Below are positions 1 through 7,900 of a stretch of 64,000 nucleotides of DNA, piece by piece. The translations under genes were made by a program, and so were the position numbers. Within the stretch, counting starts at the first letter, position 1. The number at the start of each line of letters is the position of its first letter. The stretch lies in assembly GCF_937888285.1 (NCBI RefSeq), contig NZ_CALART010000002.1:1-64000 (forward strand), written 5' to 3'. The notes beneath the pieces are model-generated. The model worked only from the letters and a program-made list of their open reading frames with translations. It made no database searches and had not been told where the DNA came from. This DNA is from an uncultured Aquimonas sp. (GTDB taxonomy: Bacteria > Pseudomonadota > Gammaproteobacteria > Xanthomonadales > Xanthomonadaceae).

Positions 1-67
1 CATGCCTGCACCCTACTTGAAGTGGGGTGTTGCACTTGGAAGTTGAGACTAAGGGTTCGAGGAGTTC

Positions 68-703
68 GTGCGCGTGGTGCCGATTGCGCCAGAGCACAAT
101 CGTGTTCACTCGCCGGTCCTCGCGTCGATCCTACTTGATGGCTGCAGTCTTCTCGAAACCGTCCTCAAATCCGCAATGGACAACGCGCGATACAATGGGA
201 TCACCAACATTGCCGCGATTAGGGCCAGGCGGTACTCCCAAACTGCACCGTATCTCAACATTGGCGATCTTCGGGCTGTCTTTAGGCCAGACACTCTTTA
301 TGCGAAACCAGTCTGGTACCTGCCGAGGGGAGAGTCATCGTTCCCCTGGTATGTCTGGCGCAATGCCAGTGGACAGCCTAGTTGGTGGAACGCCTACAAC
401 GCTGTCAAGCATTCGCGCTTCCAGAATGCTTCCCAGGCAACTCTGCTGACTACGCTGCACGCCTTGAAGGGCCTGTTCCTCGCGCTTGTCCAAGCGCTCG
501 ATTTTCGTGCGCGGCTAATTGATCGGGGCCTAATGCGCTGCAGCTTAGTGAATACCAGTCAGTTGCACGCACACGCAATCGCATGGGAGCCTATCCCTGT
601 GCAGTGGCAGGTTCCAGTTGTAGTCTCGTCTCGCTTATTTGGCTACAAGTTCTTGGCTGCTGGCTCGCCGGCCCGCGCCATTGATGCAACAGTGTTCTTG
701 TAG
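68..703 (+). CDS. Cassette A: hypothetical protein with HEPN-like 'NAVKH' motif
   Basis: The 211-residue protein starts at GTG 68, and a stop at 50-52 closes the frame just upstream, so the true N-terminus is uncertain. Residues 106-117 read WWNAYNAVKHSR and are followed by a hydrophobic helix (about 124-142). This pattern occurs in a widespread family of uncharacterised all-helical proteins that I would place near the HEPN fold. The canonical RX4-6H motif is not clear here, so nuclease activity cannot be assumed. The gene ends 14 nt before an attC site, as cassette genes do. Function is unknown. Confidence 0.7.
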   Translation: MRVVPIAPEHNRVHSPVLASILLDGCSLLETVLKSAMDNARYNGITNIAAIRARRYSQTAPYLNIGDLRAVFRPDTLYAKPVWYLPRGESSFPWYVWRNASGQPSWWNAYNAVKHSRFQNASQATLLTTLHALKGLFLALVQALDFRARLIDRGLMRCSLVNTSQLHAHAIAWEPIPVQWQVPVVVSSRLFGYKFLAAGSPARAIDATVFL

Positions 704-717
704 TGGGTCGCGATAAC

Positions 718-808
718 GCCCAACTATGCGTTCAAGCGGACCACGGGGAGAGGTTTCGATGTTTCCTGAAACGTGGTCGCGCCGCGGCCGCTTAACGCGG
801 CGTTAGTC
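718..808 (+). other. attC recombination site 1 (closes cassette A)
   Basis: R'' is GCCCAAC (718-724) and R' is GTTAGTC (802-808). L'' GCGTTCAAGCGG pairs with L' CCGCTTAACGC except for one extra C, which is the extrahelical base expected of a folded attC bottom strand. The centre is variable. R' departs from GTTRRRY at one position. Confidence 0.88.
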
Positions 809-813
809 CCGCT

Positions 814-1152
814 ATGGAGTCCGCCAAATCCCGACAGCTGTTGCTGCGCATCGTGGGAGCCTTCCCTTTTTTCCAGGCGGAGTGGCTTGCCGACAACGAA
901 GGTAGAGCGACGGCCACCTTCTCGCAGCACTCTGTGTGGATGTCGTTTCTCCCCTATGTGGCAAGGCTCGAGCTAGACACTCGCCAGCTCAAGCACCTCG
1001 CCTCACTCGTTAACGATTCTGTGGCTGCGGGTGAAGACTCAGAGAATGCCGTCTCAACTTGCTTCCTTGAGGGTATTTCTCGCTCTTCTGAGCTCGGCAA
1101 ATCGTTGTGGCCTACGCTTAGTCCCGCCTCGCGCATCAGTTGGCAGGGCTAA
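814..1152 (+). CDS. Cassette B: hypothetical protein, 112 aa
   Basis: ATG 814 lies 6 nt after the attC1 R' core and the stop overlaps the first bases of attC2, a fit typical of a compact cassette. No ribosome binding site is visible because the leader is the attC itself. The sequence is mixed helical, with 'NAVSTCFLEGI' near residue 79 and 'LSPASR' near the C-terminus. It has no signal peptide or membrane segment and is probably cytosolic. I do not recognise a function; similar small proteins are often found only in cassettes. Confidence 0.7.
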   Translation: MESAKSRQLLLRIVGAFPFFQAEWLADNEGRATATFSQHSVWMSFLPYVARLELDTRQLKHLASLVNDSVAAGEDSENAVSTCFLEGISRSSELGKSLWPTLSPASRISWQG

Positions 1153-1236
1153 CTATGTGTCCAAACCGACTGCCGGGGACGGGCTACAATCATTCCGACT
1201 GCTGTCGGCCGGCAGCGGCTTATCACGGCGTTATGC
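1147..1236 (+). other. attC recombination site 2 (closes cassette B)
   Basis: R'' is GGCTAAC (1147-1153) and R' is GTTATGC (1230-1236). This is the most divergent of the four sites in its L boxes (GTGTCCAAACCG versus CGGCTTATCAC), but length, spacing and the TATGTG/CACGGC flanks are kept. Confidence 0.82.
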
Positions 1237-1254
1237 TTACCTGTAGGAGGTGTC

Positions 1255-1917
1255 GTGTCCATTGAGGAAGCGATCGCTGCAAGGCTTGCTGAACTCATCA
1301 CCAATGGTGAGTCGCTTGCGATAGGAAACGAGCATGGTCAGGTGGACGACGAAGATCACCGTCAGGAATGCTCTGCGTGGCTTGTTGCGGCTCAGAATGC
1401 TGTGTATGCCCTGATTAAGGATGCTGCTCAGCCTTACCGGCAGCAGATCGACCGAATCTGCTCAAAGAGTCGCGGATACACTGTCCACAACTATGTTGGC
1501 GAAGCTCGACTAATCCTGGTCTCGTTACAGGCTGACGCAGCGAGCGGTCTGATCGCGTCGATCCAAGACAGGGCTCGCGCCGAGGTGTTTGATGACTTCA
1601 TCGATCATGCGGCGGAGTATCTCGACCAAAAGCGCAAGAACGAAGCTGGCGCCATCGCGGGTGTCGTTTTCGAGGACTCGATTCGGCGTGCTCACCGAAA
1701 GCACATTGGTCCAGACAAAGGCGTAAAGCTCGACGAAGTTATATCCGAGCTGGCTCGTCGAAACCTGCTGAGTGCCGTTAAGGCCAAGCGAGCCAGGGCG
1801 GCAGCTGACGTTCGCACGAAGGCAACGCACGCGCAATGGGACGAGTTTGAGCTGGATGATGTCGCGGCGGCGATTGAGCTAACCCGCTCAATTGTCGCAG
1901 ATCTTGTCGATGGGTAA
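1255..1917 (+). CDS. Cassette C: HEPN-domain protein with RX4H motif
   Basis: GTG 1255 follows a strong Shine-Dalgarno AGGAGG (1245-1250), so this cassette carries its own translation signal. The 220-residue protein is predicted helical. The C-terminal half (about 112-218) resembles the helical domain found at the C-termini of abortive-infection-type and DUF4145-like proteins. It contains R187-TKAT-H192, which fits the HEPN RX4-6H ribonuclease motif, followed by a long amphipathic helix. Known HEPN proteins include toxin and phage-defence RNases, so a defence or toxin role is reasonable but inferred. No antitoxin partner is seen in the cassette. The residue before the motif is Val, and the Asn common after the Arg is Thr here, so activity is open. 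Confidence 0.75.
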   Translation: MSIEEAIAARLAELITNGESLAIGNEHGQVDDEDHRQECSAWLVAAQNAVYALIKDAAQPYRQQIDRICSKSRGYTVHNYVGEARLILVSLQADAASGLIASIQDRARAEVFDDFIDHAAEYLDQKRKNEAGAIAGVVFEDSIRRAHRKHIGPDKGVKLDEVISELARRNLLSAVKAKRARAAADVRTKATHAQWDEFELDDVAAAIELTRSIVADLVDG

Positions 1918-2008
1918 GCATAACTATGCGTTCAAGCGGACCGCGGGGAGGTGATTCGATGTTTCCTGATGCGCTGCCGGCCCGCGGCCGCTCAACGCGG
2001 CGTTGGGC
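1918..2008 (+). other. attC recombination site 3 (closes cassette C)
   Basis: R'' is GCATAAC (1918-1924), beginning directly after the stop of cassette C; R' is GTTGGGC (2002-2008). L'' GCGTTCAAGCGG pairs with L' CCGCTCAACGC. Both flanks are nearly identical to attC1 and the centre differs. Confidence 0.88.
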
Positions 2009-2027
2009 GGCAGATTCGCAAGACCCC

Positions 2028-2056
2028 AAAGGCACCCGCAAAGGTGCCTCTTTCGT
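2028..2056 (+). terminator. Terminator-like hairpin at the head of cassette D
   Basis: AGGCACC (2030-2036) pairs with GGTGCCT (2043-2049) around a six-base loop, with A-rich sequence before and CTTTCGTTT after. It lies between attC3 and the ORF. It could stop read-through from upstream cassettes, which would insulate the HEPN gene from the next, or act as a leader structure for the 65-aa gene. Confidence 0.5.
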
Positions 2057-2093
2057 TTAGTCCACCAGTTCTGTAACCCCGCAGGAGAGTAGA

Positions 2094-2291
2094 ATGGCTG
2101 TCAATTCCTTTCGACCGCGAAAGTATGAAGATCACGAGATCGTCGACGCCAACGGCAAAGTTGTTGGGCACGTCCGGGTTAAGCCGAGTGGCATTCTGTG
2201 GTCGCCAAAGAACGGCAAGGACTGGTACGGTATTTCCCTTGCTGCCTTTGCATCGCATCTGGAGACGCACGGCAAGAAACAGAAGAAGTAG
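2094..2291 (+). CDS. Cassette D: hypothetical basic protein, 65 aa
   Basis: ATG 2094 is preceded by AGGAG (2083-2087) at good spacing. The small soluble protein has a beta-rich centre (IVDANGKVVGHVRVKPSGI) followed by 'WSPKNGKDWYGISLAAFASHL' and a lysine-rich tail. The pattern resembles small single-domain proteins whose strand pairs end in a short helix. Fold and function are not recognised. It is flanked by attC3 and attC4, and its own hairpin and SD suggest it is expressed independently of an upstream promoter. Confidence 0.68.
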   Translation: MAVNSFRPRKYEDHEIVDANGKVVGHVRVKPSGILWSPKNGKDWYGISLAAFASHLETHGKKQKK

Positions 2292-2306
2292 TAGTGAGGG
2301 TCTGCC

Positions 2307-2396
2307 GCCCAACTATGTGCTCAACCGGACCTGCGGGGAGACGCTACGTTCAAACCAACCACTATCGGCCCGCGGCCGGTTAGCACGGCGTTAGGC
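2307..2396 (+). other. attC recombination site 4 (closes cassette D)
   Basis: R'' is GCCCAAC (2307-2313) and R' is GTTAGGC (2390-2396). L'' GTGCTCAACCGG pairs with L' CCGGTTAGCAC with a single unpaired C. Relative to attC1 the two L boxes have changed together, which supports structural rather than sequence conservation. Confidence 0.88.
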
Positions 2397-2399
2397 CTC

Positions 2400-2678
2400 A
2401 TGTATCGAGTCGTACTCACCTGCAGCGGAGTCCCCGAGCATGCCGGCCCCGCGGCGGCGACCGATATCACTGAGGAGTTCACGCATCGGCCATGGCAAGA
2501 GAATGCCAAATGCACATGGGACGGTCTTGTCCTTCGGCTCCAGGCGGACAACGACTTTGACGGTAATGGGACAGCACTGACCGAAGAATTCTCAGATGCA
2601 ATTGCAGCGTGCGTTGCGGAAGGGTTCGATGGCAGCATCACGGTTGAGTCGGTCACGGTCATACCGGGGCCTAACTAA
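2400..2678 (+). CDS. Cassette E: hypothetical acidic protein, 92 aa
   Basis: ATG 2400 begins 3 nt after the attC4 R' core and the stop overlaps the next R'' (GCCTAAC, 2669-2675), so the ORF fills its cassette. The protein is acidic, with an N-terminal strand (MYRVVLTCSGVP), 'DITEEFTHRPWQENAKCTWDG' in the middle and a C-terminal 'GSITVESVTVI' strand. This suggests a small alpha/beta domain. There is no signal peptide, and no catalytic motif is evident. I know of no function. It has no clear SD and probably depends on read-through translation or an upstream promoter. Confidence 0.68.
   Translation: MYRVVLTCSGVPEHAGPAAATDITEEFTHRPWQENAKCTWDGLVLRLQADNDFDGNGTALTEEFSDAIAACVAEGFDGSITVESVTVIPGPN
2669..2675 (+). 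other. attC 5 half site (R'' only)
   Basis: GCCTAAC is the exact reverse complement of GTTAGGC, the core that opens the same cassette at 2390-2396. The expected L' and R' half is not found downstream, so the last attC has been truncated or has decayed. Confidence 0.6.
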
Positions 2679-2961
2679 TCATGTATGGACTCCCCCGTCA
2701 ACCGCTGACGAGTCGGCTGTTCTTAGGTTCCTGCAGAACCGCTCTTCTTGCGCCTGAGCAAGCGGCTGCATTCGTGTATTCGGCTTTGTTGGACGGTTTT
2801 CGTCCGAGCCATGATGGAATCCGCGAAGCAGGGCCATTCGTTCAAGCCGCATTCGCGGTGTCAGCACTATCGGCGTATCTGCTTCGGGTACCGTCGCACA
2901 GGCATCAGGTTGAATCGGTGCAGCGCGTGAAGTGGTGGGTTCTTGTGTCTGGGGTGTGGGT
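2679..2961. other. Non-coding stretch after the cassette array
   Basis: I see no convincing gene. Open frames here lack ribosome binding sites and protein-like composition. A GTTCAAGCCGC at 2840-2850 resembles an attC L'' box, and 'ACTATCGGC' nearby also occurs in attC4, so this may be a decayed cassette. That is only suggestive. Confidence 0.4.
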
Positions 2962-3272
2962 TCAGTGCGGGCGATGCGTGCTGAGGTGGTTGGGGTCAAA
3001 TGCCTGGCCGTGGCGATCCGCAGCCCAGAGGCGCCGGACGATCTTGTTGGCGAGCGCGACCGCGGCTTTGTTGTGGCCGGCGCGCTCGGCCAGTGCCACG
3101 GCCCATTCCTGGGTTCGATCGAGCGGTTTTCCCTGCTTCTGGGCGAGCTTTGCGGCCAGCAGTGCCGATCGGGCGCCGTGGATTAGCAGGGTGCGCAGGT
3201 CGCTGTCACCGCGTTTGGTCATGCGTCCGAGTCGTCGCGTGGTGCCGCTGGAGTGTTCGCGCGGGGTCGCAG
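2962..3272 (-). pseudogene. C-terminal remnant of an IS110-family transposase
   Basis: Read leftward, the translation matches the C-terminal (IS116/IS110/IS902) part of IS110 transposases: 'TPREHSSG', then 'RLGRMTKRGDSDLRTLLIHG', 'ALANKIVRRLWA' and a closing 'FDPNHLS'. Only about 100 of some 330-400 residues remain. The N-terminal DEDD catalytic domain is absent, and sequence upstream of the match (above 3272) is unrelated. IS110 elements lack long terminal inverted repeats, so the original ends cannot be placed. It is a dead insertion at the edge of the cassette array. Confidence 0.82.
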
Positions 3273-3391
3273 ATCGCCAAACATCGAAGATCAAGCCCGT
3301 GGCGTGAGTAGTGCAGCGATGAGGCTTTGCAGATGACACATCCGCACGCGCCGCGCCGTAACCCAGCACAACGCCACCCACGGTCGCCGCC

Positions 3392-4543
3392 ATGCCTTGC
3401 TCGAAGTCGTTCCTCTGTTTTGCCGCCGTCGGTCTGTTGAGTCTTGCTGCGCTGGCGCGCCCTGCCTCCGCGGCGACCTTCTGCGTCGGTACCGTGGCCG
3501 AGCTGCGCAGTGCGCTGATCGCGGCGCAGGCGGCGGGGGACGACGAGATCCGCATTCGCGCCGGCACCTATGCCATCGATTCGACGCTGGTCTACAACAA
3601 CGCGCAGCCCGGGTGGCTGGTGATCGGCGGCGGCTACATGGAGGGCGGCGGGCTGCCCTGCGGAGCGCGCTCGCTGAATGCCGGGGCGACGGTGCTGGAT
3701 GGACAGGGTCAGCGGCAGATCATGATCCTCGCGCACCAGCCGCCGGCGGGCACGACGGCGTCCACCCGCATGTATGTCGAGAACCTGACCTTTGCCAATG
3801 GTGTGGGCACGGGGTTCCAGCGCGGCGGTGGGCTGAACGCGTACATGCTGCCGGCCAGCGCGGTCAACGAGCTGTGGCTGGAGAACCTGGTGTTCCGCGG
3901 CAACAGCGGCTACTTCGGTGGCGGGCTGGATGCGAGCGTGGCCAACGGCATGCTGCGTCTGGTCAACAGCCAGTTCGACAGCAACAGCGCGCCGGACTCG
4001 GCGTTCGGGCATGCGGCGCTCGGTGTCAGCAGCAGCCCTGCGGCCTATGGCCACGCCATCGTGGTGGCCAACAGCACGTTCACCCGGGGGCGCTGCCTGG
4101 GCAACACCGGTGGCCCGCGCGGCTGCGGTCTGTCGATCTTCACCGGCGCCGGTCTGGATTCGGTCGTCGCGAACAGCGTGTTCCACGACAACTCGATCGC
4201 TGACCTCACCACCCAGGTGGTGTCACCGCAGGGCAGCGAGCGTGTGCTCGTGCGCGACAGCCTGATGCCCGTCGACATCGGCAACCTGCCCCGCACCATC
4301 GAGCGCCCGCTGACGGGCGATCCGCGCTTCATGGACATTGCGGCAGGCGATTTCACGCCGCGCGAGGACTCGCCGCTGGTGAACCGCGGCGTGCTGCCGA
4401 TTCCGGGCGCGTATGCGCAGTTCAACGGCTTCGATGTGGCCGGGGGTTTGCGCAATCGCTTTGGTGCGATCGATGTGGGGGCGATCGAGCGGCAGACCTT
4501 GAATCGTGTGTTCGGCGATGGGTTCGAGGCGGTGGTGCCTTGA
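3392..4543 (+). CDS. Secreted beta-helix protein, choice-of-anchor Q type, DGFE tail
   Basis: 383 residues. A signal peptide (about 1-27, ending PASAA) is followed by repeated short strands with 'NNAQPG', 'ENLTFANG', 'ENLVFRGNSGYFGGG' and 'VNSQFDSNSA', typical of right-handed parallel beta-helices. The C-terminal 'RFGAIDVGAIE' fits the choice-of-anchor Q pattern. The last residues, NRVFGDGFEAVVP, carry the 'F-DGFE' tail common on exported Xanthomonadales proteins. It is probably secreted or surface-attached. The substrate is unknown, and no polysaccharide-lyase or pectinase catalytic signature is evident. It stands alone, transcribed away from the IS remnant. Confidence 0.85.
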   Translation: MPCSKSFLCFAAVGLLSLAALARPASAATFCVGTVAELRSALIAAQAAGDDEIRIRAGTYAIDSTLVYNNAQPGWLVIGGGYMEGGGLPCGARSLNAGATVLDGQGQRQIMILAHQPPAGTTASTRMYVENLTFANGVGTGFQRGGGLNAYMLPASAVNELWLENLVFRGNSGYFGGGLDASVANGMLRLVNSQFDSNSAPDSAFGHAALGVSSSPAAYGHAIVVANSTFTRGRCLGNTGGPRGCGLSIFTGAGLDSVVANSVFHDNSIADLTTQVVSPQGSERVLVRDSLMPVDIGNLPRTIERPLTGDPRFMDIAAGDFTPREDSPLVNRGVLPIPGAYAQFNGFDVAGGLRNRFGAIDVGAIERQTLNRVFGDGFEAVVP

Positions 4544-4897
4544 GACCGGCGGCCGCGGCACTTGGGATTGGCTGGGCGAGTTTGGGCGCGTGAGGTGCGC
4601 GATCCCGCAGATGCGAACTGGGTCGAAGGCGGGCGACGTACGGTGGGGCTGCGCGGGTGTGGGCTACGGTCAGTGCACGGCTTCATCAGGACGTGCTGGC
4701 GGATGCGCTGCGCTTATCCGCCCTACGATCGCGAATGACGCAATGCCCCCATCGAAGCTGCTGCCGAATGTGCGCTGCTCCTGCGCATTCGCTTGGGCGT
4801 TGGGTGGTCAGCCGCAGCGCACTCCGGGTGCTGGCTTGAAGGTATCGTCGCGTGCATCGAAGGCGACTCCCTCGCCAACCGCCCAAGGAAACTCCAC
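4544..4897. other. Intergenic region without a gene
   Basis: No ORF here has protein-like composition. It contains one copy of the GATGCGCTGCGCTTATC repeat (4698-4726), also found as paired copies near 46861-47188, and just before 4898 the leader of the VOC gene. Confidence 0.6.
4698..4726 (+). repeat. Solo copy of the GGATGCGCTGCGCTTATC repeat
   Basis: The core GGATGCGCTGCGCTTATC followed by CGCCCTAC matches the ends of the elements at 46861-46982 and 47067-47188. Here there is a single arm with no inverted partner nearby. Confidence 0.75.
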
Positions 4898-5266
4898 ATG
4901 CACGATCAGGACATCGCCATTCCGCAGCTGCCGGCCCGCATGATGGAGCGGACGCTGGCCTTCTATCGCGAGCTGGGCTTCGAGACCGAGGTCGTGTCGC
5001 CCGCCGGTGACTATGCGATCGCCGATCGCGGCAGTCTCGAAATCCACTTCTTCCTGCACAGCCGACTTGTGCCGGCGGAGTCGGCGTTCGGCTGCTATCT
5101 GCGGGTGAAGGCTGTCGATGCGCTGCACGCAGAGTTCGCGAAGGCCGGCCTTCCTGCCGCAGGGATTCCGCGGCTCACCGCCGTGGAGGACAAGCCCTGG
5201 GGCATGCGCGAATTCGCGCTGGTGGACGAGAACGGATCGCTGATTCGGGTGGGCCAGGTGCTGTAG
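4898..5266 (+). CDS. VOC-family protein (bleomycin-resistance/glyoxalase fold)
   Basis: 122 residues from ATG 4898, chosen because AAGGA (4885-4889) precedes it; the open frame continues upstream without a start context. It shows the paired beta-alpha-beta-beta-beta layout of the vicinal-oxygen-chelate superfamily: 'MERTLAFYRELGFETEV', 'GSLEIHFF', 'CYLRVKAVDALHAEFAKAG' and 'MREFALVDENGSLIRVGQ'. The closest type is the bleomycin-binding group, which sequesters drug rather than acting as an enzyme, but function cannot be fixed from sequence. It is a stand-alone gene. Confidence 0.82.
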   Translation: MHDQDIAIPQLPARMMERTLAFYRELGFETEVVSPAGDYAIADRGSLEIHFFLHSRLVPAESAFGCYLRVKAVDALHAEFAKAGLPAAGIPRLTAVEDKPWGMREFALVDENGSLIRVGQVL

Positions 5267-5582
5267 CTGCGCCTTCGCCGCTGATGCGGCGATCGCGTCG
5301 CGCTTCGCGCAGTGGATGGTGCGTGACACGCGCCCCCCCCTTGATTCGGCGCCTTGGTGCGCCACAGGCGCACCCTGCGTTCAGACGAGGACTTGACCCG
5401 AGTCAGCGAGTTCGAGTCCGCTCGAACTGTTCGATCTGCTGGACACGGCTCGCGCCCGCGGCTTGGCGCGGCGCGCTTAACGACAAGTAGGGTGCGCCTG
5501 TGGCGCACCACGCTCTGCTCAGGATCCACATCGCTGCAGGCGGGTGCGGGTCATCCAAGCCTGCGCGACCTCGGTCGGGCGG
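5267..5582. other. Intergenic region with an inverted repeat pair
   Basis: No gene is seen. Its main content is a pair of identical 21-nt palindromic arms in opposite orientation (5356-5376 and 5489-5509), and a C9 tract lies near 5332. The region lies between the ends of two convergent genes. Confidence 0.6.
5356..5509. repeat. Inverted pair of the AGGGTGCGCCTGTGGCG repeat
   Basis: The 21-nt arm at 5489-5509 is the exact reverse complement of 5356-5376, and each arm is itself nearly palindromic. The same 21-mer recurs at 58859-58879 with a diverged inverted partner at 58934-58954. The layout is BIME- or MITE-like. Confidence 0.8.
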
Positions 5583-6880
5583 CTACAGCCGTCCGGCCCG
5601 CTTCATCGACAGGTAGTGATCGACCAGTGCGCCCGGCAGCTGGCTGGCGGTGACGTCGAGCACGGTCGCGCCCTGCGCGCGCAGGGCGGCGTGCACGCGC
5701 TGGCGCTGCTCCAGGTACAGGGCCGCGGCGCTGGCTTCCAGCGCGGTGTCGACCCGCTCGGGGGATTGCTCAATCAGTTCGTCGAGCATCGCTTCGCGCA
5801 GACTGGCGACGCAGACGAGGTGCCGGCGCTGAAGCTGACGCACGCCGGCCAGCAGGTCTTCGATGTCCTCGTCGCGGGCATTGGTGACGACCAGGATCAG
5901 CGCGCGGCGCTGCTGGCGAACGCCGAGCTGCATCGCGGCTTCGATGTAGTCGGTGGCGACGGGCTGGGGCTGCAGGTCGAAGACGGTGTCGAGCATGCGG
6001 TCGATCGCGCCGAGGCCGCGCGCCGGCGGCATCCAGCGCGCATCGCCGCCGCTGGCCATCAGGCCGACCGAGTCGCCCTGGCGCAGGGCGATGAAGGCGA
6101 CCAGCAGGCTGGCGTTCAAGGCGTGGTCGAAATGGCTCAGGCTGCCGTCGTGGGCGAGCATGCGCCGGCCGGTGTCGACCAGCAGCACGACCTGCTGGTT
6201 GCGCTCGTCCTGGTAGTCGCGCGAGATCAGCTTCTGCGCGCGGCGGGTAGCCTTCCAGTCGATCTGCCGCAGGCTGTCGCCGGTGCGGTACTCGCGCAGC
6301 TGGTGGAACTCGGTGCCTTCGCCGCGGCGGCGATGCTGGTGCGCACCGATCACCCGGCTGGCGCGGTCGGTGCCGACCAGGGCGAGGTGGCTGACCCGCG
6401 CGAAGTCGGGATAGATGCGCACGTCGGAGGTCTGGTCGAGCGTGCGCAGGCGCGTCCACAGTCGCCAGGGCGAGTGCAGTCGCAGGGCGCAGCCGGTGAA
6501 GCGTGCGTGGCCGCGCTGGTCCGGGTGCAGCAGGTACTCGATCACGCTGCGGCCCTCGGCCGGCAGGCGCAGGCGCTGCGGCAGGTCCTCGACCGGCCAC
6601 TGCGGTGGATGCAGGTCGAACACCTCCAGGCTCTGGCCGGGCAGGCCGCCGATCAGCGCCAGCTCGACCTTGAGCGGATGGCCGACCGCGACGATGCGCG
6701 GCACCCGGCGCTCCAGCTCAGGCACCGGCAGCAGGTGCAGGCGCGCGAAGTCGATGATGGCCAGGGCCAGCAGAGCCACGCCCGCCGCCAGCAGCGGCCC
6801 GGGGCCGCTCACATCGAAGGCGAACGCAGCGCCGGGCAGGGCCAGCAGGGCGAGCGCGAGGATCAGCGCGCGCGTCGGCC

Positions 6881-6884
<4 letters not shown>
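5583..6884 (-). CDS. DUF58 domain protein of the MoxR operon
   Basis: 433 residues. Two N-terminal hydrophobic segments (about 7-24 and 31-46) anchor a long cytoplasmic part with the DUF58 signature 'GTEFHQLREYRTGDSLRQIDWKATRR' (about residues 200-225). A von Willebrand A-like region with 'VVLLVDTGRRM' follows. DUF58 proteins are regularly encoded with MoxR AAA+ ATPases, which are thought to act as chaperones for vWA partners. The start overlaps the MoxR stop (ATGA), so translation is coupled. It is the last gene of the six-gene operon. Confidence 0.9.

Positions 6885-7896
<1,012 letters not shown>

Positions 7897-7900
<4 letters not shown>

Larger units (their letters stand above)
1..2675 (+). 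mobile_element. Distal part of a chromosomal integron gene-cassette array
   Basis: Five short rightward ORFs are each separated by a closely related ~90-nt imperfect palindrome with the R''/L''...L'/R' layout of integron attC sites (718-808, 1147-1236, 1918-2008, 2307-2396), plus a last R'' half site at 2669-2675. Similarity between the sites, strongest between the first and third, is typical of sedentary chromosomal integrons rather than mobile resistance integrons. All ORFs point the same way, so the integrase and attI should lie to the left, outside the window. No intI is visible. The first cassette begins before base 1. The array ends in unrecognised DNA and an IS110-type remnant. Confidence 0.88.

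Noticed and set aside
27..449. Alternative frame at the window start
   Set aside because: Ser/Arg-rich out-of-frame text overlapping cassette A, whose own frame carries a recognisable family motif.
2679..2961. Possible sixth attC site
   Set aside because: GTTCAAGCCGC (2840-2850) and GTTGGAC (2788-2794) resemble attC boxes but do not lie in the right order or pair with each other.
2681..3307. Rightward frame across the end of the cassette array
   Set aside because: No ribosome binding site, and it runs antisense through the IS110 remnant. No protein-like pattern.
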